DNA of 64,000 bases from Limanda limanda (lineage: Eukaryota; Chordata; Actinopteri; Pleuronectiformes; Pleuronectidae), in contig NC_083656.1 of the NCBI RefSeq assembly GCF_963576545.1, positions 5,765,686-5,829,685 on the forward strand, read 5' to 3'. The position numbers and the translations under genes are program-made. Below the pieces are notes generated by a model. That model saw nothing but the letters and a program-made list of their open reading frames with translations, was not told the origin of the DNA and did not search any database. This document shows positions 1 through 10,900 of this stretch, in pieces; within the stretch, counting starts at the first letter, position 1, and each line of letters begins with the position of its first letter.

Positions 1-995
1 AGCTGACCACGCTGAGATCTCAGGGCGGGGGGTGTTCCATGGATCCCAGCGGACGAGCACCCGTCCTCTTCCCATACAACATCATCACTGGCTGCACGTT
101 CAGGTGAATCCTCACTTATATCAGCTCTAGTTTAAACGGTTTTTTATGCATGAGGGAGTAAAGTTTTATATCATCTTCTTCAAGTCATTTCAGTGTCTCC
201 ACTTGTTGTCTAGTTCTCCAGCGAGAGACTGTTTAGAGCTGCGGTCCCAGATCTACGGGATCTTGCAGGGACTTGCTACTCCTGACCAGATCGCCATGAA
301 CTCAGGGTCCAAGCTGAACTGGACGAGAGTCATCACCCAGGAGTGTCCTGTCGACCCACAGGTACAGCTGACCCAGGAAGTTCGGTTTTGTTTTGTGACA
401 ACTGACCTTGAAAAGTCCACATTGTTTGAAACTAGGAATTGAAGATAAAGAGATTTAAATACGGTTTTTCATGCTCCTTCCCTTTTCAAAACCTTTTCCT
501 TTGCCTCCTCTCTCAGGAAACATGTGAGTCGGGCTGCCTCCTCCCGAACTCACTCTCTATCCAAGTCCTCTGGGCTCGCCAAGGTCTCTTACACCTTCCC
601 CAGAACTACATCCTTGGGGCCAAATACATATTCAAGTGTCGAAAATTCAAGGTGAACAAGTTCAAAAGAATCCTCTTTTCTGTGCAACAAATATTTTTAT
701 GTCTGTAGTATGAAAATGTCCGAATCCTCTCCTGCCGTCTCTTCTTCAGTGTCCTGTGTCGTCCCCTCTCGTTCTAACCACCGACGTGACGTTTGCCGAC
801 ACCACAGTTTTCCCCGGCCCCCCCAGGAGCTCGCCTCGGCCCAGCTGGAAGTTTCCTTTCGGTTTCTTCACTAGAGGCAGCGCTGAGCTGGACGGCCACG
901 TTGTTATTAACCGGAGTGACACTGAGCAGGTCACATGGAGCTTAGTGCTGTTCACTGTCATGTCGCTAACAGGATTAGAATTCTTCACGAGGTAG
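1..995 (+). CDS. Tectonic family protein, C-terminal part (gene truncated by the window edge)
   Basis: Four exons can be joined: up to 103, 214-361, 517-651 and 750-995, with stop TAG at 993-995. Phases agree: the AG left at 103 joins T214, and the other junctions are phase 0. The protein shows the cysteine-spaced C-terminal region of tectonics, with pieces such as PVLFPYNIITGC, SLSIQVLWA, LGAKYIFKCRKFK and TTDVTFADTTVFPGPP. It ends in a hydrophobic segment (WSLVLFTVMSLTGLEFF) that may be a C-terminal membrane anchor. Tectonics are secreted or membrane proteins of the ciliary transition-zone (MKS/B9) complex and are needed for Hedgehog signalling. The 5' end lies outside the window. I recognise the family from memory of its motifs; which paralogue (TCTN1, 2 or 3) is not settled. 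My recollection of the TCTN2 C terminus fits less well. Confidence 0.7.
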
Positions 996-1013
996 CTGGA
1001 AGATTGCTGAATG

Positions 1014-1023
1014 TTTATTTATT
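1014..1023 (-). terminator. Overlapping AATAAA signals on the minus strand for mto1
   Basis: Plus-strand TTTATT at 1014-1019 and again at 1018-1023 reads AATAAA on the minus strand, about 115 bases past the mto1 stop. Using either would carry the mto1 transcript across the tectonic polyadenylation signal. Confidence 0.5.
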
Positions 1024-1096
1024 TTTTTATACAGAGACATGAAAATGTTCCATTCTGCGTCATCGCAAAATACTGTGCATTTGTAACTTTTACAGG

Positions 1097-1102
1097 AATA
1101 AA
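1097..1102 (+). terminator. AATAAA polyadenylation signal for the tectonic gene
   Basis: The canonical hexamer lies about 100 bases after the stop codon on the plus strand. It sits inside the expected 3' UTR of the oppositely oriented mto1. Confidence 0.55.
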
Positions 1103-1136
1103 TAATTTTTTACAAGACAGTTTGTGAGTCGTGGTT

Positions 1137-4065
1137 TCACTGAGGTAGAGATGCTTTTCGTGCAAACGGCTCCTCTTCTCTCTCTTCTTTTCGGTCTGGC
1201 TGGTTTCTGTGCGTTCTTCTTTCCTTTTGCTCCGTGTTGCGGACGTAGCGGAGGAGATTGACGACTGCAGCGGGGGTTATACCTTGCAGACGTGTAGCGG
1301 CACCCAGCTGGAGGATAAAGCATAGAACTAGTTAGTTAATTTAGATGTGACAGCACAAGCGTCCGTTCAATTTAGCAAATTAAGAGTCTACAAATATTCA
1401 GACTCACAGTGCTGGGTCGAACTCTGTCCAGAATCTCTCTGACCTCCTGGGACAGTGACACCGGCAGAGATAAATAGTCAATGTCCTGCGGGAGAGACAT
1501 GTTCTCCTCTTTCTGAATTCTCTCTATCTCTTTCCTCTGCATGTCACAGTGAGGCTTGTACACAGCTGCACGGCAGAGAGGAGAGATGAAGAAAGCAAAG
1601 GATTATGTCAACCACCCCATCACAATGAACGTGTCACAGGCATTAAATTCCTTGTTGCCTCGAAATACCAAAATCCGCTTTTACCCTCTATCTTGAGTCT
1701 CTGTGAGAACTCTAGGTAAGATGAAAGGGATTCTGGGAAGGCGGAGGCCAGCATTTCGAAGGAGGCGTCGTTGTACTGCAGCAGTTCCACGCCACTGAAA
1801 GAGAAGTCGCACAGTGACAGTCGGCCCCTGCAGCTGAATATAGACGTACCTTTGACAGTAACTTGAGAGGGAAAGTCAAACCTGGTCCATCACGCTGGTG
1901 ACTCCACTCACCTCAGCGTCGTGTTCTTGTTCTCACTTATGCAGACGTCTGGCAGCTTGTGTCTCCACTTGTGCGTGGACATGGTGAGAGTCTGCAGGGC
2001 TGCGAGCGCGTCCTGCAGACTGTCCCTCACTCTCACAGCCTCCTGGTAACGCAGAGGGGACACACAGCCCACCTCCTCGAACCCTGACAGAGGAGAACGA
2101 GAGGAGAGAAACTAAAACACAGGAAACTGAATAACATCTTGTGGGACTCGTCAATACTCCACAAGTTGTATTAAGTATTTTGAGATCGGCTGTTGATATC
2201 AGGAGATACAGATAATGTTTTGATTTTTTTTTTTTAGAATATTTTATTTTTCCAAATATTTTCACAATGTAAGAGAACGTGCAGAGCGTACAGAACACTT
2301 TACATTAAACATTGCAGAAAATTAAATAACAAAAATAAAAAAAATACACACATAGATGAAATAAAACTAATTAAATAAATAAATTAAATAATTCCCCCAA
2401 CCAAAGAGAAGACAAAAAACAAAAACAAAAAAAGTTGGTGCATAGGATGACACATCACAGAGAAATACCGCAATGACACAGTAAATAATGTAATTCAGAG
2501 CTCCAAATAGTTACAGTCCTATGGTACCATTGGTGGTGTATCCATGTACTCCAAATAAGGCTTCCAGATTATCAAAAATAACTTATATTTCTTTCTGAGA
2601 CTATATGTAATCTTTTCAAGAGTATATAGATACAAGAATACAACTGTTCATTTCCACAGAGCATCGGTCTATGAGAGTCGGGGAATCAGACTTCCAAGTC
2701 AATGCTATACATTTCCTGGTCACACATAAAGCAATTTCTGCAAATTTAATTTGGAGCTTTGTTAAAGACCTGTTGAAAGTTGTGAAGTTTCCCAGTAAAC
2801 ATAGCTCAGGATCCAATGGAAAGGTAACTCCTGTGATCTTAGTTAAGGCATTACAAAAGTCATACCAAAAGGATCTCACCTTTGTGCAATAATGTTTTGA
2901 TTTGACTCAGTTACAACTCTAGGCTCTGAAGTGTTATGGCACCGGGTGCTGCTGAAGTCCCGGACACTGTGCGTACCTTTCAGAGTGAGGCGCAGGTCGG
3001 CGTTGTCCGGCCTCAGCGAGGTTCGGAACTCCGCCCGGCTGGTGAACATGCGATAAGGCTCCGTCACGCCTCGGCTCACCAGGTCGTCAACGAGAACTCC
3101 GATATAACTCTCTGTTCGAGACAAGGCCAGGGGAGGGAGGTCCAGGGCGCAGCGTGCAGCGTTCACACCCGCCCACAGCCCCTACACACACACACACATA
3201 CACAAACACACTTTACTCAGGTCTGAATAGCTTAATTATAGAAATCTAATCTTAATCTTTCAGTGCACTGCATATACAATGTCAGAAAAGATTGATAATT
3301 ATAGTGGTCCTGTTCGCTGAGCTCTGAGTGGTCATGTGTTTCTCCAGCCCTCAGTGACCACGACATAAGACTTTAAGACTAAATCACTGCACACGTCATA
3401 GATGTTGGCAACAGATCAAAGGAATCCAGTCACAGGAAGAACTCATCACGAGGGTGATTTTGTTTTTGATGACTTGCTTTATATAAATTATTTAAAACTG
3501 CAGGTCTACCTGTGCAGCAGCTTCCTCGTACCCGGTGGTTCCGTTGATCTGACCGGCCAGAAACAGACCCTGGGTGCTCTTCACCTGTAGTGCAGGGCTC
3601 AGCTGGGTGGGACACACAAAGTCGTACTGGACGCCATAACCTGGAAAACCCAAAGACACAATATCACAGTCCACTCAAGATGTTTGACTGTCACATCCGT
3701 AAACTACTGCACAAAACCAGCAGGTACTTTCATTACACTGCACGTCTCTCATTCAGGAAAGGACCGACTGAGCTGTGTCCCTATATTTGAATTAACTGTA
3801 AACCACTTTGAGACAAACAGGAGTTTACCAGGTGTGTGGATCTCCGCTCTGTGCAGGGCGGGGATTTCTCTGATGAGGCGGAGCTGCAGGTCGGGGGGCA
3901 TGGTCATGGACAGACCCTGTGGGTACAAGAGGTCGGAGGTCACCCCCTCCGGCTCCAGCCACACCTGGTGACTCCGGCCGGGGAAGCGCAGCACTCGCGA
4001 CTCAATGGAAGGGCAGTATCTGAGAGAACAGAGAGAGGAGTTATTCCTTTTGAGTTTCAGAACGT

Positions 4066-4137
<72 letters not shown>

Positions 4138-5654
4138 ACCTGGGACCCTTGGTGTCTTCATGTATGTGATTGTTGAGATGAAGACTCTCCCTCACCACTC
4201 TCTCCACACCAGGAGTTGTACTGGTCAGGTAACAAGGCAGCTGATCTTCTGGCTTCAAAGATATTAAATTCACAATGAATTTATTGATAAAATAAAATCA
4301 ATCTTCGGTAAAGAGGAGTCAATCTTAGTCTTTACCTTGCAGCGTGTGTGCTTGTTGAGGAAGCTGAAGGGAGTTGGATGACTGTCAGCAGGATGAATCT
4401 GAGCCAGGGAAAGGTCGACTGAATCCTTCAGGATCCTGGGCGGTGTCCCGGTCCTCAGTCTGCCTGTCCTCAGCCCCAGCCTCTCCCTCAGCGTGTGGGA
4501 CAGCCCGGCGCTGGATGGAGCATCTCCAATCCGACCCCCGGGGGACGTGGTCTGGCCCATGAAGAGGGAGCCAGACAAGAAAGTACCAGTAGTAAGAATC
4601 ACTGAGCTCGCCGAGATCGGGTGGCTTCCATTGACTGGGAAGACGTTGAAATAAGTGTGAAGGGATTACAAACTGATAACGTACGACTTTTTACATCCAA
4701 CAAGGATTGTTATATTTTCACCCCTCTTTTTTATTTGTTGGTTGGTTGGTTTTTAAGCAAGATTACACAAAACCTACTGGATGGATTCGTTTTTAACGGC
4801 ATTTTTTGACATTTTCAATTTTCATAAAACCTTATTTGTTATGAAGGAATAAACATAGTTCAGGTCAACATTGACAGTTATTAGTCTTTTTCTCCGTACC
4901 CAAACGTATCCCAGTAACTCGGTGGTGTCCCGGCTCCTCTGCGTTTGGTTCTGTTACCAGCAGCTCCTCCACTGAACCTTCCAACACCGTCAGCTTGGGA
5001 GTGGACAGCAGCTCCGACTGAACCAGAGACACACAGACAGTTAGAGACATTTTTAATTCATTCACAATCACAGGACACAATCCTGTTTATGCTCTATTGA
5101 GTGAGATTCTAGTTTACGCCTGTGTACGTAAATACCTGAATGAATTCCCTGTAGCGCTGGCGGTCCAGCTGGGCCCTCGGGCCCCACACAGCGGGACCCT
5201 TCCTGCGATTCAGGATGGAGAAATGGATCCCGGCCCAGTCTCCAGCTCGACCGCACAGCCCGTCCAGAGCATCTACCTCCCTCACCAGCTGGCCCTTCCC
5301 GACTCCTCCCAGGGACGGGTTGCAGGACAGAGCACCTGAGAGGACAACGAGGGACGGAGACGACTGAGATGATGAACAGCTGCTAGTCAAGTTCCCAGTG
5401 CACTCGTTCTCCCCAAACCTCAACACAATTAGCTGGACAGGCTGCACAACACATGCTTTCTCACCTATAGTGTTGATTTTCTGCGTGACCAGGAGAGTCT
5501 CCGCTCCCACTCTGGCTGCGGCTGCTGCCGCCTCGGTCCCAGCGTGACCGCCACCCACCACGATGACATCATACTGCTGCCTGGCGAGGTGACTGGCCCG
5601 TCTGGAAACCAGGGACAGGAAGTGCCGCAGGACGGGGGGCTTCTTCTTCAACAT
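1137..5654 (-). CDS. mto1: Mto1, mitochondrial tRNA 5-taurinomethyluridine-modification protein (MnmG/GidA family)
   Basis: Coding exons on the minus strand, in transcript order: 5654-5465, 5335-5136, 5017-4900, 4634-4336, 4252-4140, 4019-3829, 3640-3510, 3181-2977, 2083-1912, 1794-1685, 1565-1408 and 1307-1137. They total 2058 nt, or 685 residues, close to human MTO1. All junctions are GT-AG and in phase. With GTPBP3, Mto1 installs the taurinomethyl group at U34 of mitochondrial tRNAs. Visible features are an arginine-rich mitochondrial presequence (about 1-27), the FAD-binding motif GGGHAG (34-39), SCNPSLGG with Cys68, TTGTFLSG (184-191), [14 protein letters not shown] with Cys276 (equivalent to the catalytic cysteine of bacterial MnmG), [24 protein letters not shown] (399-414), and the C-terminal helical motif [14 protein letters not shown]. 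An L1-like fragment interrupts the intron at 2084-2976. The start at 5654 follows a likely acceptor at 5671-5673. Confidence 0.95.
2226..2888 (-). mobile_element. 5'-truncated L1-like LINE insertion with poly(A) tail and target-site duplication
   Basis: Minus-strand frame 2879-2616 encodes a LINE ORF2 C-terminal tail ([42 protein letters not shown]). About 380 bases of 3' UTR follow, then AATAAA-type sequence and a 12-base poly(A), seen as T at 2224-2235 on the plus strand. The 14-base flank ATAATGTTTTGATT occurs at 2212-2225 and again at 2889-2902, as expected of a target-site duplication. The element lies inside an mto1 intron in the same orientation as the gene. The clade (L1 or L1/Tx1) is from memory of motifs. 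Confidence 0.82.
4067..4137. repeat. (TG)n microsatellite in an mto1 intron
   Basis: A nearly perfect TG run broken once by AG near 4111. It ends directly at the donor of mto1 exon 4140-4252: the minus-strand GTACAC donor is the edge of the CA tract. Confidence 0.9.
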
Positions 5655-5997
5655 GTGAGATGTGAACCTGCTGAAATCAAGGTTACACAGTCAGACAGTT
5701 AAATACAAGAGATAAAGAAGACACTGATTTAGTACCACAATGGACACGTGGAGGCCCTGCATAAACAAATGAAGTTAATAAAAACAATAAAGGTTATGCA
5801 AACTCAAACGGTTCCTTTATAAGTGTCACATTTCAGTGCATAAGGCCTGAGAACTATCTGATATTACTACTTTACATGCTGAAGCTAAAGTACATGATAT
5901 ATGAGGATGTTGAGGAACTATAAAAACAGTAATTTTCAAACTAAGCCAGATATAAGAAGAGGTAAAGATTTAAAGGGACACTCCACAGAAGTACAAC

Positions 5998-6350
5998 TCG
6001 GTTGTTGATATTTCGGTGTTGGACTGACTGTTACTTTGTTTTTTATAACTGTATTATCCCGCCTATAGTGTATTCATATTTTTATATATTTATATTTTTA
6101 TCCTGCTCATAGTGTATTCATCGTCCTTATATCTTACAATTCCTGTTAATACTGTAATATTCCATATATATTTATACTGCACAGATCTTATTTATTACTT
6201 TTTCACTTTAATATGCACGATACTCTGCACTTTTACTGCCTTTTTTTGCACTTCTGGTTAGACGCTAAACTGAATTTCGTTGCATATGTACTTATGTGTA
6301 CATATGTGCAATGACAATAAAGTTGAATCTAATCTCATCTAATCTAATAA
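5998..6350 (+). mobile_element. 3' tail of a non-LTR retrotransposon (L2/CR1/Rex-like)
   Basis: The A/T-rich segment ends with TTTGCACTTCTGGTTAGACG, then CATATGTGCAATGACAATAA and a short degenerate pentamer tail of TCTAA units (6330-6350). This layout resembles 3' UTRs of teleost L2-like LINEs, which end in short tandem repeats rather than poly(A). No coding portion remains. It lies in mto1 intron 1. The assignment is from memory. Confidence 0.6.
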
Positions 6351-6843
6351 TTCACTGAGACAAAATAAATGTCTGGGGTTTGAAAGAAATGTTTATTTAA
6401 GAAGACACGGTTTGTTGCATGATGGGAAATGTAGGCCTGAGCATTCATGAAAGAGTGTTGTATATTTTCATATTATTGATTATCATGTGCTCTTTTTAAA
6501 TTTGCACGTTTGTTTTTAAATGCAACAAAAAGTTCCAGTGTTGTATGTAGTGCTCATGTTTTACTCAGTTGCCACAATTGAAATCCACAATGACTGACAC
6601 AGATATGATAGAACAGATATTACAGCAGGCACAGCTTCCTGGGGAAGAGTGTATGGAGGTGATTATTCAACATGAAAACACAAATCAATCCAAACTGTGT
6701 ACTCGTGAATGGTAAGTGTTGATCTACAAAGTAAATAAAGATGATGATATTTCCCATTTACCTTTGAATAGTTTCACATGGTCACACATGCAACAGTAAG
6801 TATGGATCTACTGTATCTACTGAAAACCTTAAACTATACTTAC

Positions 6844-7010
6844 AGTTTCTGTGGCAGATGACGAGTGAAGCCTTTCTTCTAATCCCCAGCTTGTTGGTGG
6901 AGGAAGGTTTTCGATAAGATCAGGATCCTCTGGACATTTTAATTTTTCACAAATCTCCTGCTATGTGACATAAACGCTCTCTACGGCGGCCGCCATGTTG
7001 TCTGCAGCTT
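6844..7010 (-). other. mto1: Probable 5' UTR exon of mto1
   Basis: A strong minus-strand donor (ACT|GTAAGT, exon edge at 6844) lies upstream of the mto1 coding start, and a plausible acceptor lies at 5671-5673. The upstream end is only estimated from the sequence near 6985-7010. The segment contains an ATG in a GGCGGCCGCC context and a short uORF, so it is unlikely to hold the main start. Confidence 0.5.
6961..6996 (-). other. Upstream ORF in the mto1 leader
   Basis: Minus-strand ATG at 6996-6994 opens an 11-codon frame (MAAAVESVYVT) ending in TAG at 6963-6961. It lies within the predicted first exon and would sit upstream of the mto1 start in the spliced leader if transcription begins above 6996. 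Confidence 0.4.
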
Positions 7011-7990
7011 CCTGTCGTAATAACTGTAGTAGACACTCGCTCACCTCTGCCGGGTCCACGTTTGTCCTTGTGTGTTATTGATGCATTTATTTAACAGAAT
7101 AAAATAAAACAAGAAACAAAAGTATGCATTTATGAAACTTGTTGTATAAATGAATATCAAAGTGATTTATTGGAATAAAATGGAAGAACAACATGTGGTG
7201 TTTTGTGCGGGAGGCTGCCACGTGTACACCTAACACAACCCACTCCGGATTCACATCAGATTCAATCAGCATCGATCAGATATCGATTCCATGAGCACGT
7301 TATTTATTTATTTATTCACATGTACGCGCTCGCCAGTGGGTCAAAGGTGCACGCGCACGTCAACGCCCCCCTCCCCCCCCTTTCCAGCCGGTTCCCAGTC
7401 AGCCGCGCTCGGATCGAGTCAAGTGAAACTACCGAGAGGTGGTGTCGACCGACCGCTGCGGGTTTGTCAGCGAGAAGCCCCGAGAAAACACCACTTTCCC
7501 GAGGCCACTGAGTGACGGCGACCACCCGCGAATTAGTACCGGAAGGGTCAGCGGCCGGCGGAGTCCAGGCGACCGAGGGGAATAGGGTGAATCCTGGAGG
7601 GAAAGCGCCTCGAAGTGAGCCCGGGGATCCAAGCTAATGCTAACAGAGCTAGCCGCCGCTGAATAATCACACGGAAACTCGTGTCGTGTTTTCGGCTCCG
7701 GGCTTTGACACAAGCTCCGCGGCTCCACGCCACAGAACCGGGGGGTGGAATCTGTTTAATCGCGGGGGTTGAATTTTTATTTCAATCGAGGCGTTTGCTA
7801 TTTTTTTAGGCCACAAGCGACCCGACACTCGCTGGGCAGGATTAGCCACGCTAGCCGGGTCGTGTTGAGGTGACGCCGGCTCTTCGCTGCTCGGGCCGGG
7901 CGATCGAGTTAAACCGAGTCCGCTGCTGAAGCGACTTCACACCGGGAAGGAATCAGTGTTTATAAGTTAGCGAACCACTCGTGCTTCGTG
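7000..7990. promoter_or_regulatory. Head-to-head promoter region between mto1 and atxn2l
   Basis: About 1 kb separates the minus-strand mto1 leader from the plus-strand atxn2l start. From about 7330 onward it is GC-rich with many CpG dinucleotides. At the mto1 end, the minus strand reads CAACATGGCGGCC (7001-6989), close to a YY1 site. No TATA box is evident near either start. The segment 7010-7330 is A/T-rich and unremarkable. Confidence 0.5.
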
Positions 7991-10900
7991 ATGCTGAAAC
8001 AACAGCAGCAAGCCGGCGGGAGGAAAGCATCCAACGGAACCTCGGGCCCCGCCGGGGTGTCTTCCCCAGTCAGCGGCACCAACAGCAGGGCGCCCGCCGG
8101 GAGGTAAGCGGGGTTTTGGGGGAGCCGGTTCAGGACAGTCCGGGGATCGTCCTGTGACTCCTGAGGCCTACCGGTTAAAGAGCTGTGGGCGTGTCCCGGT
8201 ATCAGAGGGGTGGGGGCTCCTCTCCAGACCAATGAGAGGACTCCGTGCTAGATTGACAGTGGAGGTGAACCAATCAGAAGGCCCGCACGGAGCCCAGGGT
8301 GATAAAGGGAGGCGGGTTCGAGCGAGGTGAAAGCACCGGGCAGCCAATCAGAACCCGAGCTGCCCCAAAGTTGATCTGGCCTGTCAGTGTCAGGGCAGAG
8401 AAGATAGCGACTGGAAGAAATGTGCAAATAACAACAACACGTCGCTGCAGCCAAAGAGAACTTCAGGTCGAAATGTTCCCGTCAACACGGAAGTGATCTC
8501 AGGGCCAGAGCAAGGTCACACGTGGTCTCAGGCCCCGGGATTCTCCTGTGTTTACTGAAGTCCGGTCAGCTCTGTCTCTTTGTTTTGTAACCGAGGCAGC
8601 GATTCATATCCAGATTGATATTAATGATGAATCACTTGCTCTCCAAACCTGGTTTCCTGGTTCAATCTAAGCTGCTGACGTGTTTCAATGCACCCCCCTC
8701 CTCCCCTCCCACCACTTTGTTTCTTGGAAGACGAGAGTAAATAGATGGAAGCCCAGCCCTGAAATATGACAGTATCTATAAAGGCAAAAACATAATAAGA
8801 GATCCTAGAGGTCCCATCGTGAAGTGTTGATAGATTATTCAGAGAACTGAGGCTCTGAGCTTGTTAGTTTTCCCCCAGATAGCCCCATGTGGAATGTGAC
8901 ACTGCCTTGACAAGCTTCCAAAACAAGTTTTACTCCTTTCGCATCAAAGCAGACCATCGTGTATTAACCGTGTGGCTTTTCTTTCTCGCAGGAATCGACC
9001 TTCTGCAAAGCCATCATTCCAGTCATCTCCAGTGAGTATCCTCAGCCGTCAACACACAGCACATTGTGAGCTGTGGACAAATCTGAAAGGCGATTCCCAT
9101 AGAAATGTCTTATTTTTGTCCAATCTGAGTCTCACCGTCTCAGTTCAGTCCATCGCCTTTTAGATTTAAGTAGAAGCCACATTAATTATTGATAAGATGA
9201 AAGTACTCGTTTTCTAAGTGTACATTATTCAAAATACATGGATCCGGCTGCCTGCATGTCCTTAAAATGTCTTAAATGAAGATTGGATTGGTCTCACTTT
9301 AATTAGGCATGTTCTTACCATAGGAGAATAATTATTATAATGGGTTAAACTAATGCCTTTCTAATTAACCTGCTAGCTAGTTTAGAACATGGGGAAATGC
9401 AAGTAAAACGATATGTGGCTTGAGAATAAAGTTTTCTTGTGGTGGTAAAAGCCTGGAAATGCCTATGAAGCAAACTTAACTATGTGTTGAAAGTCTAAGA
9501 ACAGTGGGGGTCAAGGCTTTTGATAGATATAAATGTATTTACTTTAAATGTATATCCATCCCAAGTTTGTTCTTAATTCTAAATTAAAAGTGGTATTAAC
9601 AGAGTCTACAGTTCATAGCTGGAAAGTATATAAAACTTCAGTCTAATCAGTGATATTTGATAAATGATGAACGTAAATAAACCTGTGACGAAGGTCGATG
9701 GGAAGTTTTCAAAAGCGGGTTAAACGTCCATTCAGTAGCGAGCAGAGCATCATAAGTGGGTCTCTTGTATAAATGAGGCCACAGGAAGTTTCTGTAATTC
9801 AACTCTTCACCTTGGAGTTGCCTCATCCTAGGAATGAATTGCCTTACTGTATGTAGCCACGAACACGATGTAATAATGACTTGTCAGCATTAAACCATGT
9901 TAATTAAAAAATAACGTTTTGGTGCAGTGTCTTTGTGAAACTTTAGTTTGATGGTAACTTTATGCCTTTTTCATCTGCAGGTTTTCGAGGGTGTGTACAA
10001 CAATGCCAGAATGCTTCATTTCCTCACAGCTGTTGTGGTGAGCTTTTTGTCAATGTCCTTCTCAGACCATGCTGATTATTCCTGAAAATGGCAGCTGATA
10101 CATCCCCTGTCACACTAGTCATTATAGTTAGAGATAAGATGTTGTGTACCTAATGTACAGCTAGCTTTTCTTATATGATCCTGTGTCTGTCCAAGGCTGT
10201 GAAGGGTTACAGCAAGTGTCAGAAGGAAGCTGGTTAAAATCAAGTCTATTGGACTGTAAAAATGCAATTTATTACTTTTGAATATGATGAGTCAGGCTTT
10301 AAATCTGTCTCTGATCCGTCATTGTGAAACTAGTAAAGGTTTCAACTCTGAATTTAAGTTTGCTATCAGATCTTTTCCTGGATAAAATTGTCCTAATACA
10401 GTCTTTCATCTCTCTCAGGGTTCCACCTGTGACATAAGAGTGAAGAATGGCAGTGTGTTTGAAGGCGTTTTCAAGACTCTAAGTTCACGGGTAAGAAATT
10501 CATAATGAGCAAACACGCACACACGGCCTTCTGCTGATTTAAGGAAGCACTACAAACATTCCTGTCAGTATAATAATAAAATCTTGTCAATGTGGCATTT
10601 TGTTTAGTTGTTCCACTCTTGCTGGGAAAGTTTACACAGTCATCAAATTTCCTGTGCTCTCTTAATGTTTCCTTCTTAGTGTGAGTTGGCTGTGGATGCT
10701 GTACACAAACGCGGTGAGGAGGAGGGACCAGCGTCGGTTCCACCGCGGAGAGAGGAAATCACAGACACTATGATTTTCAGCCCCTCCGACCTGGTGACAA
10801 TGATCTGCAAAGATGTCGACCTCAACTTTGCCACAAGAGGTATAAACACACAAATGCAAACTAGGGGGGGTTGAGGTAAAGGTGCACAGAGGTAACAAAC

